A stretch of DNA of 64,000 nt, taken from positions 56,203-120,202 of IMG/VR virus record IMGVR_UViG_3300021127_000002; one strand, written 5' to 3'. Source of the stretch: a virus. Below, piece after piece: positions 56,934-64,000 of the stretch (positions are counted from its first letter, which is position 1; each line of letters starts with the position of its first letter). The translations under genes and the position numbers were made by a program. Below the pieces are notes generated by a model. The model worked only from the letters and a program-made list of their open reading frames with translations, ran no database searches and was not told the origin of the DNA.

Positions 56934-57971
56934 ATGTTAATTGAATATCCAAAAAATATTAGGTTTGGTTTTGAATCAACCTGGAGATTAAAGAATAAGG
57001 AACGTCAAAAAAATATTGATGACAACGGATCTTACTTAGACAAAACTGAACTTACTAAGAATAAAAAGTTCATGACCAAATTTGCTAAGCTTGACCAATT
57101 CAGAGAGATTGATGTTGACCCATATAATATTGAAATTCCAACTGTTAAGGTTGTGAATAAAAAATTATTGCTTGATCAATTCACCAAGTTATCAAAATTA
57201 ATGGATGAATATGGTTATATAGAATCAAGTCGTTCATTTAATAATAATTTTGAAGGGGGCGGACATATTCATATAGACTATACTGGTATATTCACTAAGT
57301 TAGGATATGGTGTAGAATTGAATTTGTGGCTTAAAAAGATATTTAATCACACCGATGAAACATTAAATAAATTGGGCATGGGTTCGGAACCAACCTCTTC
57401 AGTATTTTTTGCTCCATTTTCATTATTTGTTCATAATCTCAATACCTTTATAATCAATAATCCATGGATTCCATGGACATTTAATGATCCAAACGATAAT
57501 TTAAATGCCATCAATAACATTATCAATAATTCATTGAATAAAGATATTGTTCAAATAAAAAAAGATGGTTTGATGCGTAGCGCCAATCTTAGTATTGATA
57601 TAAAGAAATGGGCAATAACTGTAAGACCAGAATTCGGTACAATTGAGTTTCGTTTCTTTGGTATGCCCAAAAATGCTGATGAGTTGGAAACAAACATCGA
57701 TTTAGCCATGGCTATTTACAAATACTGCTTTGACTTAACGGCAAAGGGAATCAAATTAGAAAGCCATTACAAGTCATGGAAAGATTTTCGTAACATAAGT
57801 TACCCACAAGCAACCAGAGGCCTCAGAAAGGTCTGCAAATTGCTTAAAATCGATTATAATAAACTTAAAGATACTGGTAAAGTTAATAACATGAAAATAA
57901 GATACGCTTTTCATGAAACACTTATCAAATCTAAAGATTGGAATAAACTTACGCATCAAATATTAAATTAA
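56934..57971 (+). CDS. Amidoligase-family protein (COOH-NH2 ligase)
   Basis: 345 residues. IRFGFESTWRLK (first strand Glu), FEGGGHIHIDYTG near residue 105 and a late FGTIEFRFFGM near residue 240 match the amidoligase (PF12224) pattern. This is a glutamine-synthetase-like fold forming amide bonds on peptides or amines. The promoter directly upstream carries a palindrome. Confidence 0.7.
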   Translation: MLIEYPKNIRFGFESTWRLKNKERQKNIDDNGSYLDKTELTKNKKFMTKFAKLDQFREIDVDPYNIEIPTVKVVNKKLLLDQFTKLSKLMDEYGYIESSRSFNNNFEGGGHIHIDYTGIFTKLGYGVELNLWLKKIFNHTDETLNKLGMGSEPTSSVFFAPFSLFVHNLNTFIINNPWIPWTFNDPNDNLNAINNIINNSLNKDIVQIKKDGLMRSANLSIDIKKWAITVRPEFGTIEFRFFGMPKNADELETNIDLAMAIYKYCFDLTAKGIKLESHYKSWKDFRNISYPQATRGLRKVCKLLKIDYNKLKDTGKVNNMKIRYAFHETLIKSKDWNKLTHQILN

Positions 57972-57977
57972 TAAATA

Positions 57978-58009
57978 TTTGTTTAGTAATTTTATTTATA
58001 TTAATTTTG
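57978..58009 (+). promoter_or_regulatory. Bacteroidota-type promoter
   Basis: TTTG at 57978-57981 and TAATTTTG at 58002-58009, 20 bases apart; the ATG lies at 58014. Confidence 0.6.
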
Positions 58010-58013
58010 TGCT

Positions 58014-58190
58014 ATGACAGTTAAAGAATTTCAACAAGCTAAAATAGCTGTAGAATTGCAAATAGAAGCAATCTTAAATGATTTCAATCAAGTATGTGTT
58101 GTGAACGATTTTCAACTGGAAAAGGTTCAGATAAAAACAATCGGTACTGATGAAGATAGAATATTCAGCGTAGATTTATTAGTATTATAA
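58014..58190 (+). CDS. Small hypothetical protein
   Basis: 58 residues (MTVKEFQQAKIAVELQIEAI and onward), alpha-beta. Similar small proteins occur in phages. The function is unknown. Confidence 0.5.
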   Translation: MTVKEFQQAKIAVELQIEAILNDFNQVCVVNDFQLEKVQIKTIGTDEDRIFSVDLLVL

Positions 58191-58205
58191 TCAAAAATAA
58201 AATAT

Positions 58206-58403
58206 ATGAAACAAAATACATTAGCTTTAGTCCTCCTTATTATGTTAATATTCATTTGGACTGTGATTTTTACATCATGCAATACACATAAAGATGCGGA
58301 TCAATATTATAAAAAAAATATTGACTCATTGGTAATACTTGACCATAGCAAAATCCCTGATTCATTACCAAATAATGTTCGTGACACACCTGTTTGGGAA
58401 TAA
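58206..58403 (+). CDS. Small lipoprotein
   Basis: 65 residues. The hydrophobic start ends in a FTSC lipobox near residue 25, then a charged tail. The first of a run of exported or membrane proteins. Confidence 0.55.
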   Translation: MKQNTLALVLLIMLIFIWTVIFTSCNTHKDADQYYKKNIDSLVILDHSKIPDSLPNNVRDTPVWE

Positions 58404-58454
58404 GAAAGTTATCTATTACTAAAAGAAATATTCGTTTTTTATAAAAACATAGCA

Positions 58455-58462
58455 TATCTTTG
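58455..58462 (+). promoter_or_regulatory. Promoter -7 box
   Basis: TATCTTTG at 58455-58462, 5 bases before the ATG at 58467. The -33 element is weak. Confidence 0.4.
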
Positions 58463-58466
58463 ATTT

Positions 58467-58904
58467 ATGAAAAAGATAAACAATTATTTTGATCACTTTT
58501 TTGAAAATCTTCACCTATTCAAAGTATGGGTTATTTTTTGTATTGTATGTACAATTATGTTCTTTTTAATATGGACAAGTATGGATAATCTTTTATCTAC
58601 ATCAAATGCTGATAAACTATCAAATCATCTTAAAGACCCAATTGCTTTTTATCTTACATTAGGTACTGTTATGGGTAGTTTGGGAACAATGTTGTTATCT
58701 CTTGGTCGTTATGCTCAAAAGTTTTATAGAGAGGCTGATATGATTGAGCAATTGGTTAAGACAGCTAATACCAAAGAGGAATTGGAACACATATGGGCTA
58801 ATGAGTTCAAAGCTCTTGCAAATAAAAGTTTTCATCAACAAACTGGTTCCAGATTGCTTGAGATAAAAACTATCATCAAAACAAAATACGAAATATTTAA
58901 ATAA
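58467..58904 (+). CDS. Membrane protein with cytoplasmic tail
   Basis: 145 residues with two membrane helices (VWVIFCIVCTIMFFLIW; FYLTLGTVMGSLGTMLLSLG) and a helical tail. Unrecognised. Confidence 0.55.
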   Translation: MKKINNYFDHFFENLHLFKVWVIFCIVCTIMFFLIWTSMDNLLSTSNADKLSNHLKDPIAFYLTLGTVMGSLGTMLLSLGRYAQKFYREADMIEQLVKTANTKEELEHIWANEFKALANKSFHQQTGSRLLEIKTIIKTKYEIFK

Positions 58905-58911
58905 ATAATAT

Positions 58912-59247
58912 ATGAGAATAAGTGCTATATTTTGGAATATCATTTATGTTGTTGTAAACTTAATTTTATTTCTAACAATTAAGGATTATATTTATCCTTA
59001 TTGTATTTTTTCGTCCATTCTTGCTTATGCTTTCGCTTTTGCTTTCGCTTTTGATATATTAAGTAGGTCTAATAATTTCAAAAACCAACCATGGATTTTT
59101 TTAACGCCAATTGGTTTGATAGGTTTGGCTTTTGCTGGAATTTATTATATCGTTCTTTTGGTTGAAGATAAATTTATTATACCCTTCAATAAGTGGATAA
59201 ATGAAATAAATAGTGAAGTTGAAAATAACGAACCAGATTATCATTAA
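58912..59247 (+). CDS. Membrane protein
   Basis: 111 residues, three hydrophobic segments, with an AFAFAFAFD repeat in the second. The C-terminus is acidic. Unrecognised. Confidence 0.55.
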   Translation: MRISAIFWNIIYVVVNLILFLTIKDYIYPYCIFSSILAYAFAFAFAFDILSRSNNFKNQPWIFLTPIGLIGLAFAGIYYIVLLVEDKFIIPFNKWINEINSEVENNEPDYH

Positions 59248-59258
59248 TAAAAATATAT

Positions 59259-59474
59259 ATGAAACACAAAATTTTTAAAGGTTTATTAACATTTTTATTG
59301 TTAATATTAACATGTTCAATACTCACATTTCTTGGTTGGATGTTTATTTATCATCTTTTAATATCTGAGTTAATAATGGTAGGTGTTTTACTATTGCGGA
59401 TTTTAATTATTTGGTTCAAATGGACATATAATATAATATCAAAAGTTTACGATAATTACAGATTAAATAAATAA
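59259..59474 (+). CDS. Small membrane protein
   Basis: 71 residues with two hydrophobic helices (LLTFLLLILTCSILTFLGWM and LIMVGVLLLRILIIWF). Unrecognised. Confidence 0.5.
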   Translation: MKHKIFKGLLTFLLLILTCSILTFLGWMFIYHLLISELIMVGVLLLRILIIWFKWTYNIISKVYDNYRLNK

Positions 59475-59475
59475 T

Positions 59476-59661
59476 ATGAAAAAAATAATTACAGATTGGG
59501 AATGGCTCTCATTAAGAATCATTACCTTATTCGCTTTGGCGATGTTAATATCATTCACACCAGAACTACTTCGTGGATTTTTTGGCGATGAATTATATGT
59601 TCCTCAAGGCGGCTTTGTTTCCTTATTCAGTTCTAATGGTGGTGGTTTTTTTTACCTTTAA
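59476..59661 (+). CDS. Small membrane protein
   Basis: 61 residues, one helix (SLRIITLFALAMLISF) and a Gly-rich end. Unrecognised. Confidence 0.45.
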   Translation: MKKIITDWEWLSLRIITLFALAMLISFTPELLRGFFGDELYVPQGGFVSLFSSNGGGFFYL

Positions 59662-59672
59662 ATGGTATATTA

Positions 59673-59771
59673 ATGAGTGATAAAAAATTTTGGAATGAGG
59701 ATTTGCCGATTGGTTTGATTATCCTTATAGTTATTGCGTTAGCGATATACCTATCATTCTCAACTATATGA
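59673..59771 (+). CDS. Tiny membrane protein
   Basis: 32 residues: a charged start then one helix (LIILIVIALAIYLSF). ATGA overlap with the next gene. Confidence 0.4.
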   Translation: MSDKKFWNEDLPIGLIILIVIALAIYLSFSTI

Positions 59772-60061
59772 ATATAATTAACAATCAAAATATTGTCGAT
59801 AAAACGCCTGTTATTACGGTTTTTTTATTGGAGGGTGCAAACATATCCCAGATACATAGAATGTGGACAGAACACAGTGCAAATGGGCAATCCTTGCAAG
59901 GTTGGATATTTGTTACCATAGCTCTTATACTTTGGGCAAACTTTTATAGGGTGTGTTGTAAAGACCAAAAATGGGCATATTATACCACATTATTCGGAAT
60001 ATTTATAAATTTATTGTTAGTATTAACAGTAATATATTTTAGATACATACATCACCAATGA
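59768..60061 (+). CDS. PQ-loop/SemiSWEET-like small membrane protein
   Basis: 97 residues, three helices. ISQIHRMWTEHSANGQSLQG, then WIFV, resembles a PQ-loop repeat (PQxxxxxRxxSxxGxSxxxW). NFYRVCCKDQKWAYYTTLFG connects to the last helix. PQ-loop proteins move sugars or amino acids; a single three-helix unit would dimerise as SemiSWEETs do. The proline of PQ is a serine here. Confidence 0.45.
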   Translation: MNIINNQNIVDKTPVITVFLLEGANISQIHRMWTEHSANGQSLQGWIFVTIALILWANFYRVCCKDQKWAYYTTLFGIFINLLLVLTVIYFRYIHHQ

Positions 60062-60093
60062 ACTTATTCTAAGTTCTAAAAATTATATAATTT

Positions 60094-60267
60094 ATGATAT
60101 TTTTATTCCGTTGGTTTAAAAGATTGCTTGGCTTGATACTATTTGTTTGATTTGTTTTTGAGGCAATGTTATATGTTTTAACATTAGGTATTTACGATCC
60201 ATGGGATTTTTATGGCAATCCAGATTCAAAATTATTTAGATTGGCATTAAAACTTTTGGAAAGTTAA
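60094..60267 (+). pseudogene. Small membrane protein gene with in-frame TGA
   Basis: ATG 60094 reads MIFLFRWFKRLLGLILFV, TGA (60148-60150), then FVFEAMLYVLTLGIYDPWDF and on to TAA at 60265-60267. Both halves look like one small membrane protein. TGG to TGA (Trp) is the simplest cause. Confidence 0.5.
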
Positions 60268-60278
60268 ATTAGTTTCCA

Positions 60279-60286
60279 TATCTTTG
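60279..60286 (+). promoter_or_regulatory. Promoter -7 box
   Basis: TATCTTTG at 60279-60286, 4 bases before ATG 60291. The upstream element is weak. Confidence 0.4.
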
Positions 60287-60290
60287 TATT

Positions 60291-60461
60291 ATGAACGCAA
60301 CAGAATATGAAAAGCGCAGAGATTACTTTTTAAAAGTTATGCGCAAACAAAATGCCATGTGGGAACGCAATATTGAAATGGAAGAAAAGGCCAGGAAACC
60401 ACTTAGACAAAAAACATCGTCTGATATTCATAAACGTGTACCAACCAAAAGGTTTGTATGA
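60291..60461 (+). CDS. Small basic hypothetical protein
   Basis: 56 residues, Arg/Lys-rich helix (MNATEYEKRRDYFLKVMRKQ). It ends in TGA overlapping the next ATG. Confidence 0.45.
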   Translation: MNATEYEKRRDYFLKVMRKQNAMWERNIEMEEKARKPLRQKTSSDIHKRVPTKRFV

Positions 60462-60544
60462 TTAACATTAATACTAAAACAAGACGTGATTTTGTTTCAC
60501 CTGCATATACAACAAACTGGAATGAATTACCAATAGCATTTTAA
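60458..60544 (+). CDS. Very small hypothetical protein
   Basis: 28 residues (MININTKTRRDFVSPAYTTN and onward), coupled to the previous gene. Similar very short proteins with a DFVSPAYTTNWNELP-like end may be a phage family; low certainty. Confidence 0.35.
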   Translation: MININTKTRRDFVSPAYTTNWNELPIAF

Positions 60545-60549
60545 AAGAT

Positions 60550-60816
60550 ATGGAATTTAATAAACTACAACGATTCGGAAACGATCCAAAGATACCAACA
60601 GAGTTGCCAATATATCAAAAGAATATTATTGAAGCAATGCGCAACGGTAGTTTCATTTGGCAAGATGATTTTGATAAAGTCACCTACCATATCAGAATTG
60701 GTAAAAAAATTCATACTTTGATTGAACCATTAATATGCACATTGATTTTCAGGAATCTAATATCCGATATTGATTATTCACTCACTGAATATGGCGAAAA
60801 AGTTAAATTAATTTAA
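60550..60816 (+). CDS. Small hypothetical protein
   Basis: 88 residues, soluble, unrecognised. The C-terminus LTEYGEKVKLI looks winged-helix-like. Confidence 0.5.
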   Translation: MEFNKLQRFGNDPKIPTELPIYQKNIIEAMRNGSFIWQDDFDKVTYHIRIGKKIHTLIEPLICTLIFRNLISDIDYSLTEYGEKVKLI

Positions 60817-60827
60817 TAATAAATAAT

Positions 60828-61109
60828 ATGACATTAGAATCAATTAATAAACAAATCCAAGAATTGGAAGCTAAGAAAAAAGAACTCTTAGAACAACTTG
60901 AATACGTTAAAAAGTTAAGCCCAGCTCAACGTCTGGCTGACCTGCTTCATTCAAAACAATGTCATTTTGCACACGAAGACCAATGCGGTTGGTTTTATGA
61001 ATCATGGGACAACCCAGGTTATTCTCGCAATGAATACCTTTCAAAAGCAAATAAAATGCTAAGGGAATTTGATTTCGATACCTGCTGTAAAATGGTCAAC
61101 TTCGTTTAA
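60828..61109 (+). CDS. Coiled-coil hypothetical protein
   Basis: 93 residues. An N-terminal coiled coil (INKQIQELEAKKKELLEQLE) precedes LADLLHSKQCHFAHEDQCGW, whose Cys/His pair could bind metal. Unrecognised. Confidence 0.55.
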   Translation: MTLESINKQIQELEAKKKELLEQLEYVKKLSPAQRLADLLHSKQCHFAHEDQCGWFYESWDNPGYSRNEYLSKANKMLREFDFDTCCKMVNFV

Positions 61110-61111
61110 TC

Positions 61112-61309
61112 ATGACAGAACTTCAAACATTAAAAGAGGCTGAGATTATTCTTGCTGGTAATTATTGGGAAAACTTTAAATTTCAAAAGGATATTGCTAT
61201 GTTCATGGGTGGTAATCACCCACGATTATTGAAACTTATTGATGAAACCAATAAAATACAAAAGGAGTGGCATGAAATAAAAGCAAAGATTGCTGCTCTT
61301 GAAAAATAA
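61112..61309 (+). CDS. Small hypothetical protein
   Basis: 65 residues, helical, unrecognised. 2 bases after the previous gene. Confidence 0.5.
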   Translation: MTELQTLKEAEIILAGNYWENFKFQKDIAMFMGGNHPRLLKLIDETNKIQKEWHEIKAKIAALEK

Positions 61310-61310
61310 A

Positions 61311-61342
61311 TTTGGTTGTTCCAAAATTGTTTCATATCTTTA
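61311..61342 (+). promoter_or_regulatory. Bacteroidota-type promoter
   Basis: TTTG at 61311-61314 and TATCTTTA at 61335-61342, 20 bases apart; the ATG lies at 61362. Confidence 0.55.
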
Positions 61343-61361
61343 TGTTCTCAAACAAAATCTT

Positions 61362-61688
61362 ATGAACATATCAAACAATACAACAACCGAAACTTGGTTA
61401 GATACATTCGTAAAAGCAACCTATAAAGGTTGGGAATGTTATATGGACTTCAATGGTGTTATGACCTGGTGGTGCAATGGCGCTCCAGGTTTTTGCCTTT
61501 TGGCAACTCCTGATTGGATCGGTTGTGGTTTCACACCAGTTGATTATACAACAGATTTGGATTATTATAATCTTGGAAAGATTGATAAATCAGACTTTAA
61601 AGACTTCACCGAATATGCCCAAGCAATTGAACCTTATCTTAATATCTTTTTAACTGAGGATGAAACAAACGATTTTTTAAATCATTAA
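61362..61688 (+). CDS. Hypothetical protein
   Basis: 108 residues from ATG 61362 (an earlier TTG overlaps the promoter). WECYMDFNGVMTWWCNGAPG and FCLLATPDWIGCGFTPVDY are distinctive. Unrecognised. Confidence 0.55.
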   Translation: MNISNNTTTETWLDTFVKATYKGWECYMDFNGVMTWWCNGAPGFCLLATPDWIGCGFTPVDYTTDLDYYNLGKIDKSDFKDFTEYAQAIEPYLNIFLTEDETNDFLNH

Positions 61689-61690
61689 AA

Positions 61691-61987
61691 ATGAACAAAA
61701 ATAAACTTATTGCCAAATTTATGGGTTACATCACCGATGATACCCTTCTTGATAATTTTGATGAAACATATCCTGTACATAAGGATTGGAATCTATTATT
61801 TACTGTATTAGAAAAAATTGAATCACTTGGTTATCATCCAACTATATCAAAGCGACAATTCCAAGTATATTCATCAAACTGGAAAATGATAATTGATTCA
61901 GATTTTTATGATTCTTTCTTGGAAAATGCCTATCATGGTGTTAATGCCTTTATTAAATTTTATAACGAAAAAAATGGTTCCATATGA
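61691..61987 (+). CDS. Hypothetical protein
   Basis: 98 residues. KLIAKFMGYITDDTLLDNF, then HKDWNLLFTVLEKIESLGYH. This matches a common phage protein pattern (IAxFMG, then YHxSWDWLMPVVEKIE) of unknown function. ATGA overlap with the next gene. Confidence 0.6.
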   Translation: MNKNKLIAKFMGYITDDTLLDNFDETYPVHKDWNLLFTVLEKIESLGYHPTISKRQFQVYSSNWKMIIDSDFYDSFLENAYHGVNAFIKFYNEKNGSI

Positions 61988-62097
61988 GAAAATCTCGATT
62001 CTGGCTTGAAGACTTGCCACTTGCATTATTATATATAATGTTTTTTGTTTGTATATTCTTATTTGGATATCTAACCTTCACATCACTTATTAATTAA
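61984..62097 (+). CDS. Tiny membrane protein
   Basis: 37 residues: a charged start (MRKSRFWLEDLP) then one helix. It resembles the tiny protein at 59673-59771 in layout (W.EDLP then helix), so the two may be paralogues. Confidence 0.4.
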   Translation: MRKSRFWLEDLPLALLYIMFFVCIFLFGYLTFTSLIN

Positions 62098-62113
62098 TAT
62101 AAAATATAATAAT

Positions 62114-62680
62114 ATGTCAGATTTATTAAAATTGGTAAAATTTTGCTTAAACGATAAAGATTTTTATTTATCAAAATCAAAAAAGAAATCTATTAAACGT
62201 TATTTTGTAGATGATTACGGTTCAGATGCGATTAGATGTGATATAGATTTTGATTCTATTCAACCAACTATTAAAAACAAATATATCTTAGATTTAAAAT
62301 CTAAAATGTATCAATCAATCAGAAAGACATTTGATTTATCTAAAAGATTATCACCAGAGTCTTGTTTAGAAATAAATTTTGAAGATCAGCCGCCAATCAA
62401 TATATTTGATGCCTTTAAAGTTAACGAGAGTAAACCATTTGATGCTAAATTTACCATAGATAAAAAATTCCCTTTCTTTAAGAAAGAAATCGAATATACA
62501 TTTAACTATGTTGCAAATTTCGTGGTTAAGAAATATTATATATCTTGCGGTTCAATTAAAGAAGAAATAACACATGAACAATTTTTAGAATTGGTCAAAT
62601 TATTTGAAGATAATAAGAAAATACTTCGAGAAGAGGCTGATAGGGAAAAAATTAGCAAAAGACTAAGCAATTATCAATAA
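62114..62680 (+). CDS. Hypothetical protein
   Basis: 188 residues, basic N-terminus (YLSKSKKKSIKRYFVDDYGS), then mixed alpha and beta with a charged C-terminal helix. Unrecognised. Confidence 0.55.
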   Translation: MSDLLKLVKFCLNDKDFYLSKSKKKSIKRYFVDDYGSDAIRCDIDFDSIQPTIKNKYILDLKSKMYQSIRKTFDLSKRLSPESCLEINFEDQPPINIFDAFKVNESKPFDAKFTIDKKFPFFKKEIEYTFNYVANFVVKKYYISCGSIKEEITHEQFLELVKLFEDNKKILREEADREKISKRLSNYQ

Positions 62681-62690
62681 CATTACATAA

Positions 62691-63203
62691 ATGTCCAATA
62701 TCAAAATTTTCAATTTATTAGGTATACGCCATACTGGTGAGGTATTATACTCTGATGATAAAAGATTCTATTGTTATGAGGATATTATCGTTGATTTGCA
62801 TAATAAAAAATCAATACAATTAACAGAGTTAACACCAACTAATCTACTATCCAAACAACTTGGATTGGATTTAGAATACATTATTGTTTATGTTGAAAAT
62901 GATTTCGATAGTGAACTTTGTAACGGACAAGACGGTATTCGTTATGGTGCTTATAACCGTCTTGTATTTAAATTGGATGATTTTGAAATAGAGATTAATG
63001 AACATCCAAATGGTCAAAAATATTACATTCATTATAATGATAGTTATAATAAAAATATTAAACCAACAACTATAAGATTTGTGTGTTATAAGTGGGAAGA
63101 AAATATTTGGATCAAAGAAATAATCTTTGATTTATATAGTGAAAAAATAAATTATAAAAAATATCCAGATTTGATTAAAAGAAATATCAATAGATATCAA
63201 TAA
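62691..63203 (+). CDS. Hypothetical protein
   Basis: 170 residues, mostly beta, Tyr/Asp-rich. Unrecognised. It converges on the minus-strand gene with a 7-base overlap. Confidence 0.55.
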   Translation: MSNIKIFNLLGIRHTGEVLYSDDKRFYCYEDIIVDLHNKKSIQLTELTPTNLLSKQLGLDLEYIIVYVENDFDSELCNGQDGIRYGAYNRLVFKLDDFEIEINEHPNGQKYYIHYNDSYNKNIKPTTIRFVCYKWEENIWIKEIIFDLYSEKINYKKYPDLIKRNINRYQ

Positions 63204-64000
63204 TTAATCATATCTTTCATTCTATCCAAAGACTCATTCAAAGACTCATTAGATTTCTTACCCCATTTGCTACCCTTTTTAGGCGTACCACAAGATGCTG
63301 GTGTTGGTCTGCAAGCTGGATATTTTCTATTCTCTCCAGGTTTTCTACCACAGGCTTTGCAGGTCTTTCTTCCAGATGGATTAGTTTTGCATGTATTACA
63401 ATCAACCCAACCTTTTGATCCTCCGCCACCTTTTCTTGAAAACCAACCATGTAAACCCTGGGATTTCTCCTTTGAATAATCCGTTTTCTTTGCTTCATCC
63501 ATATCATTCAATTCGGTTGTATCATCGATAAGATATTGATTTGCCTTTTCAAAATTGAATATTACATATTCATAATGTCCTTGCTGCATACCATCATAAC
63601 CTAACTTTAAAATAAGCTCCGACCAAAGTTTATCTGTATCCCAGCTTATTTTATTACTAAATATTCTCCACCCATACCATATAGATTCACGACCAATCAA
63701 TTTTTTAAAAATATCAGCAATAAAATCATACATAGAACCTAAATGGATATTAATATCCATGGTTTCTTTTGCTATTTGTTCGATATTATTTACTAATGTT
63801 TCATCTATCTTATCATTTAAATCTAAAATATTAAGATTAGATATATCTAATTTAGTAATTTCTTTACCGTAGTCTTTAGCTTTATATACGCTCGATGAAA
63901 AATATGTACCCCAACCTAAATTAGCTCTTAACCCACCTCTAATAGAATCAGGATCCAATTTGGTAATTTTTTTGTCACCACCGTGATATACAATTTCAGG
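63197..64000 (-). CDS. ADP-ribosyltransferase-like domain fused to DUF5872-like C-terminus (5' end outside window)
   Basis: Leftward frame entering from the right edge (first codons read PEIVYHGGDKKI). IVYHGG, then GLRANLGWGTYFSSSVYKAK with DYG, and later QQGHYEYVIFNFE, fit the ART fold of phage polyvalent-protein type (HG start, GxGxYF strand, YVIF end). Residues from about GLHGWFSRKGGGGSKGWVDC through CKACGRKPGENRKYPACRPT to a Lys/Gly-rich end match the small cysteine-rich DUF5872 module. It could modify a host protein on entry. The true start is beyond 64000. Confidence 0.6.
   Translation of the reverse strand, partial: PEIVYHGGDKKITKLDPDSIRGGLRANLGWGTYFSSSVYKAKDYGKEITKLDISNLNILDLNDKIDETLVNNIEQIAKETMDINIHLGSMYDFIADIFKKLIGRESIWYGWRIFSNKISWDTDKLWSELILKLGYDGMQQGHYEYVIFNFEKANQYLIDDTTELNDMDEAKKTDYSKEKSQGLHGWFSRKGGGGSKGWVDCNTCKTNPSGRKTCKACGRKPGENRKYPACRPTPASCGTPKKGSKWGKKSNESLNESLDRMKDMINY

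Noticed and set aside
14779-60150. UGA or UAA reassigned to an amino acid
   Set aside because: UGA ends normal genes here (for example 6823-7236, 46290-46457, 60291-60461) and UAA ends most others. Only three genes have internal stops.
1-64000. Bacterial chromosome or ordinary prophage edge
   Set aside because: No housekeeping operons, rRNA, integrase or attachment site are seen. The gene style throughout is that of a large lytic-type phage. A prophage or plasmid cannot be wholly excluded from this window alone.

Overview
The window looks like an accessory and early-gene region of a large AT-rich double-stranded DNA phage (or phage-derived element) of a Bacteroidota host. Genes are short, densely packed and often overlapping (TAATG and ATGA junctions), and most are phage-type hypotheticals. 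Homing endonucleases (HEGs) are numerous. No capsid, portal or large terminase gene is seen. The host assignment rests on recurring promoters of the Bacteroidota type (TTTG, about 19-20 bases, then TAnnTTTG), the absence of clear Shine-Dalgarno sites, a C-terminal domain of the type IX secretion (CHU_C/type B) kind, and a DUF5522-like protein.

Layout. 1-2.6 kb: glycan genes (FkbM methyltransferase end, GT11 glycosyltransferase, GDP-mannose 3,5-epimerase) and a HAD phosphatase. 2.7-6.5 kb: a LAGLIDADG HEG, then a 2H-phosphoesterase/CCA-adding nucleotidyltransferase split into two ORFs by a Vsr-like HEG. 6.5-19.2 kb: a plus-strand run rich in RNA repair and RNA metabolism (RlaP-type nucleotidyltransferase, Pth2-like protein, polynucleotide-kinase-like protein, cyclic-phosphate receiver domain, 3'-5' exoribonuclease, RNA ligase), plus a metallophosphoesterase broken by an HEG, a dNTP pyrophosphohydrolase/nucleotidase fusion, a vWA protein and thioredoxin. 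19.3-25.3 kb: ClpP, a PRPP-synthetase-like and a NAMPT-like enzyme (NAD+ salvage or anti-defence), a SET protein, a type IX sorting domain and a HAD gene duplicated around a GIY-YIG HEG. 25.3-42.7 kb: membrane and exported proteins, an HD (p)ppGpp-hydrolase-like protein, a secreted DRGH nuclease, SmpB, a DUF5662 protein carrying an in-frame HNH insertion, a CYTH protein, an ECF-like sigma factor, Nudix, ATP-grasp and AAA+ proteins, and lipoproteins including an SPFH protein.

42.74-43.31 kb holds no gene of 60 codons or more. It contains a structured non-coding segment, a Leu-type tRNA-like sequence with an enlarged anticodon domain and no encoded CCA, and a 45-nt mini tRNA-like fold. 43.4-64 kb: a PspA-like protein, a second RNA-repair-type HAD, a zincin, a PLP aminotransferase, a metallophosphoesterase, an amidoligase, many tiny membrane proteins, and at the end a minus-strand ADP-ribosyltransferase-like/DUF5872 gene that runs out of the window.

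The main themes are (i) a dispersed tRNA/RNA repair and ribosome-rescue toolkit, (ii) a two-enzyme NAD+ module, and (iii) HEGs accommodated in at least three ways: splitting a gene in two, sitting in-frame inside a protein, or lying between a truncated first exon and a second copy of the same gene. Several small genes carry single in-frame stops. All functional calls come from reading motifs by eye; no database search was run.
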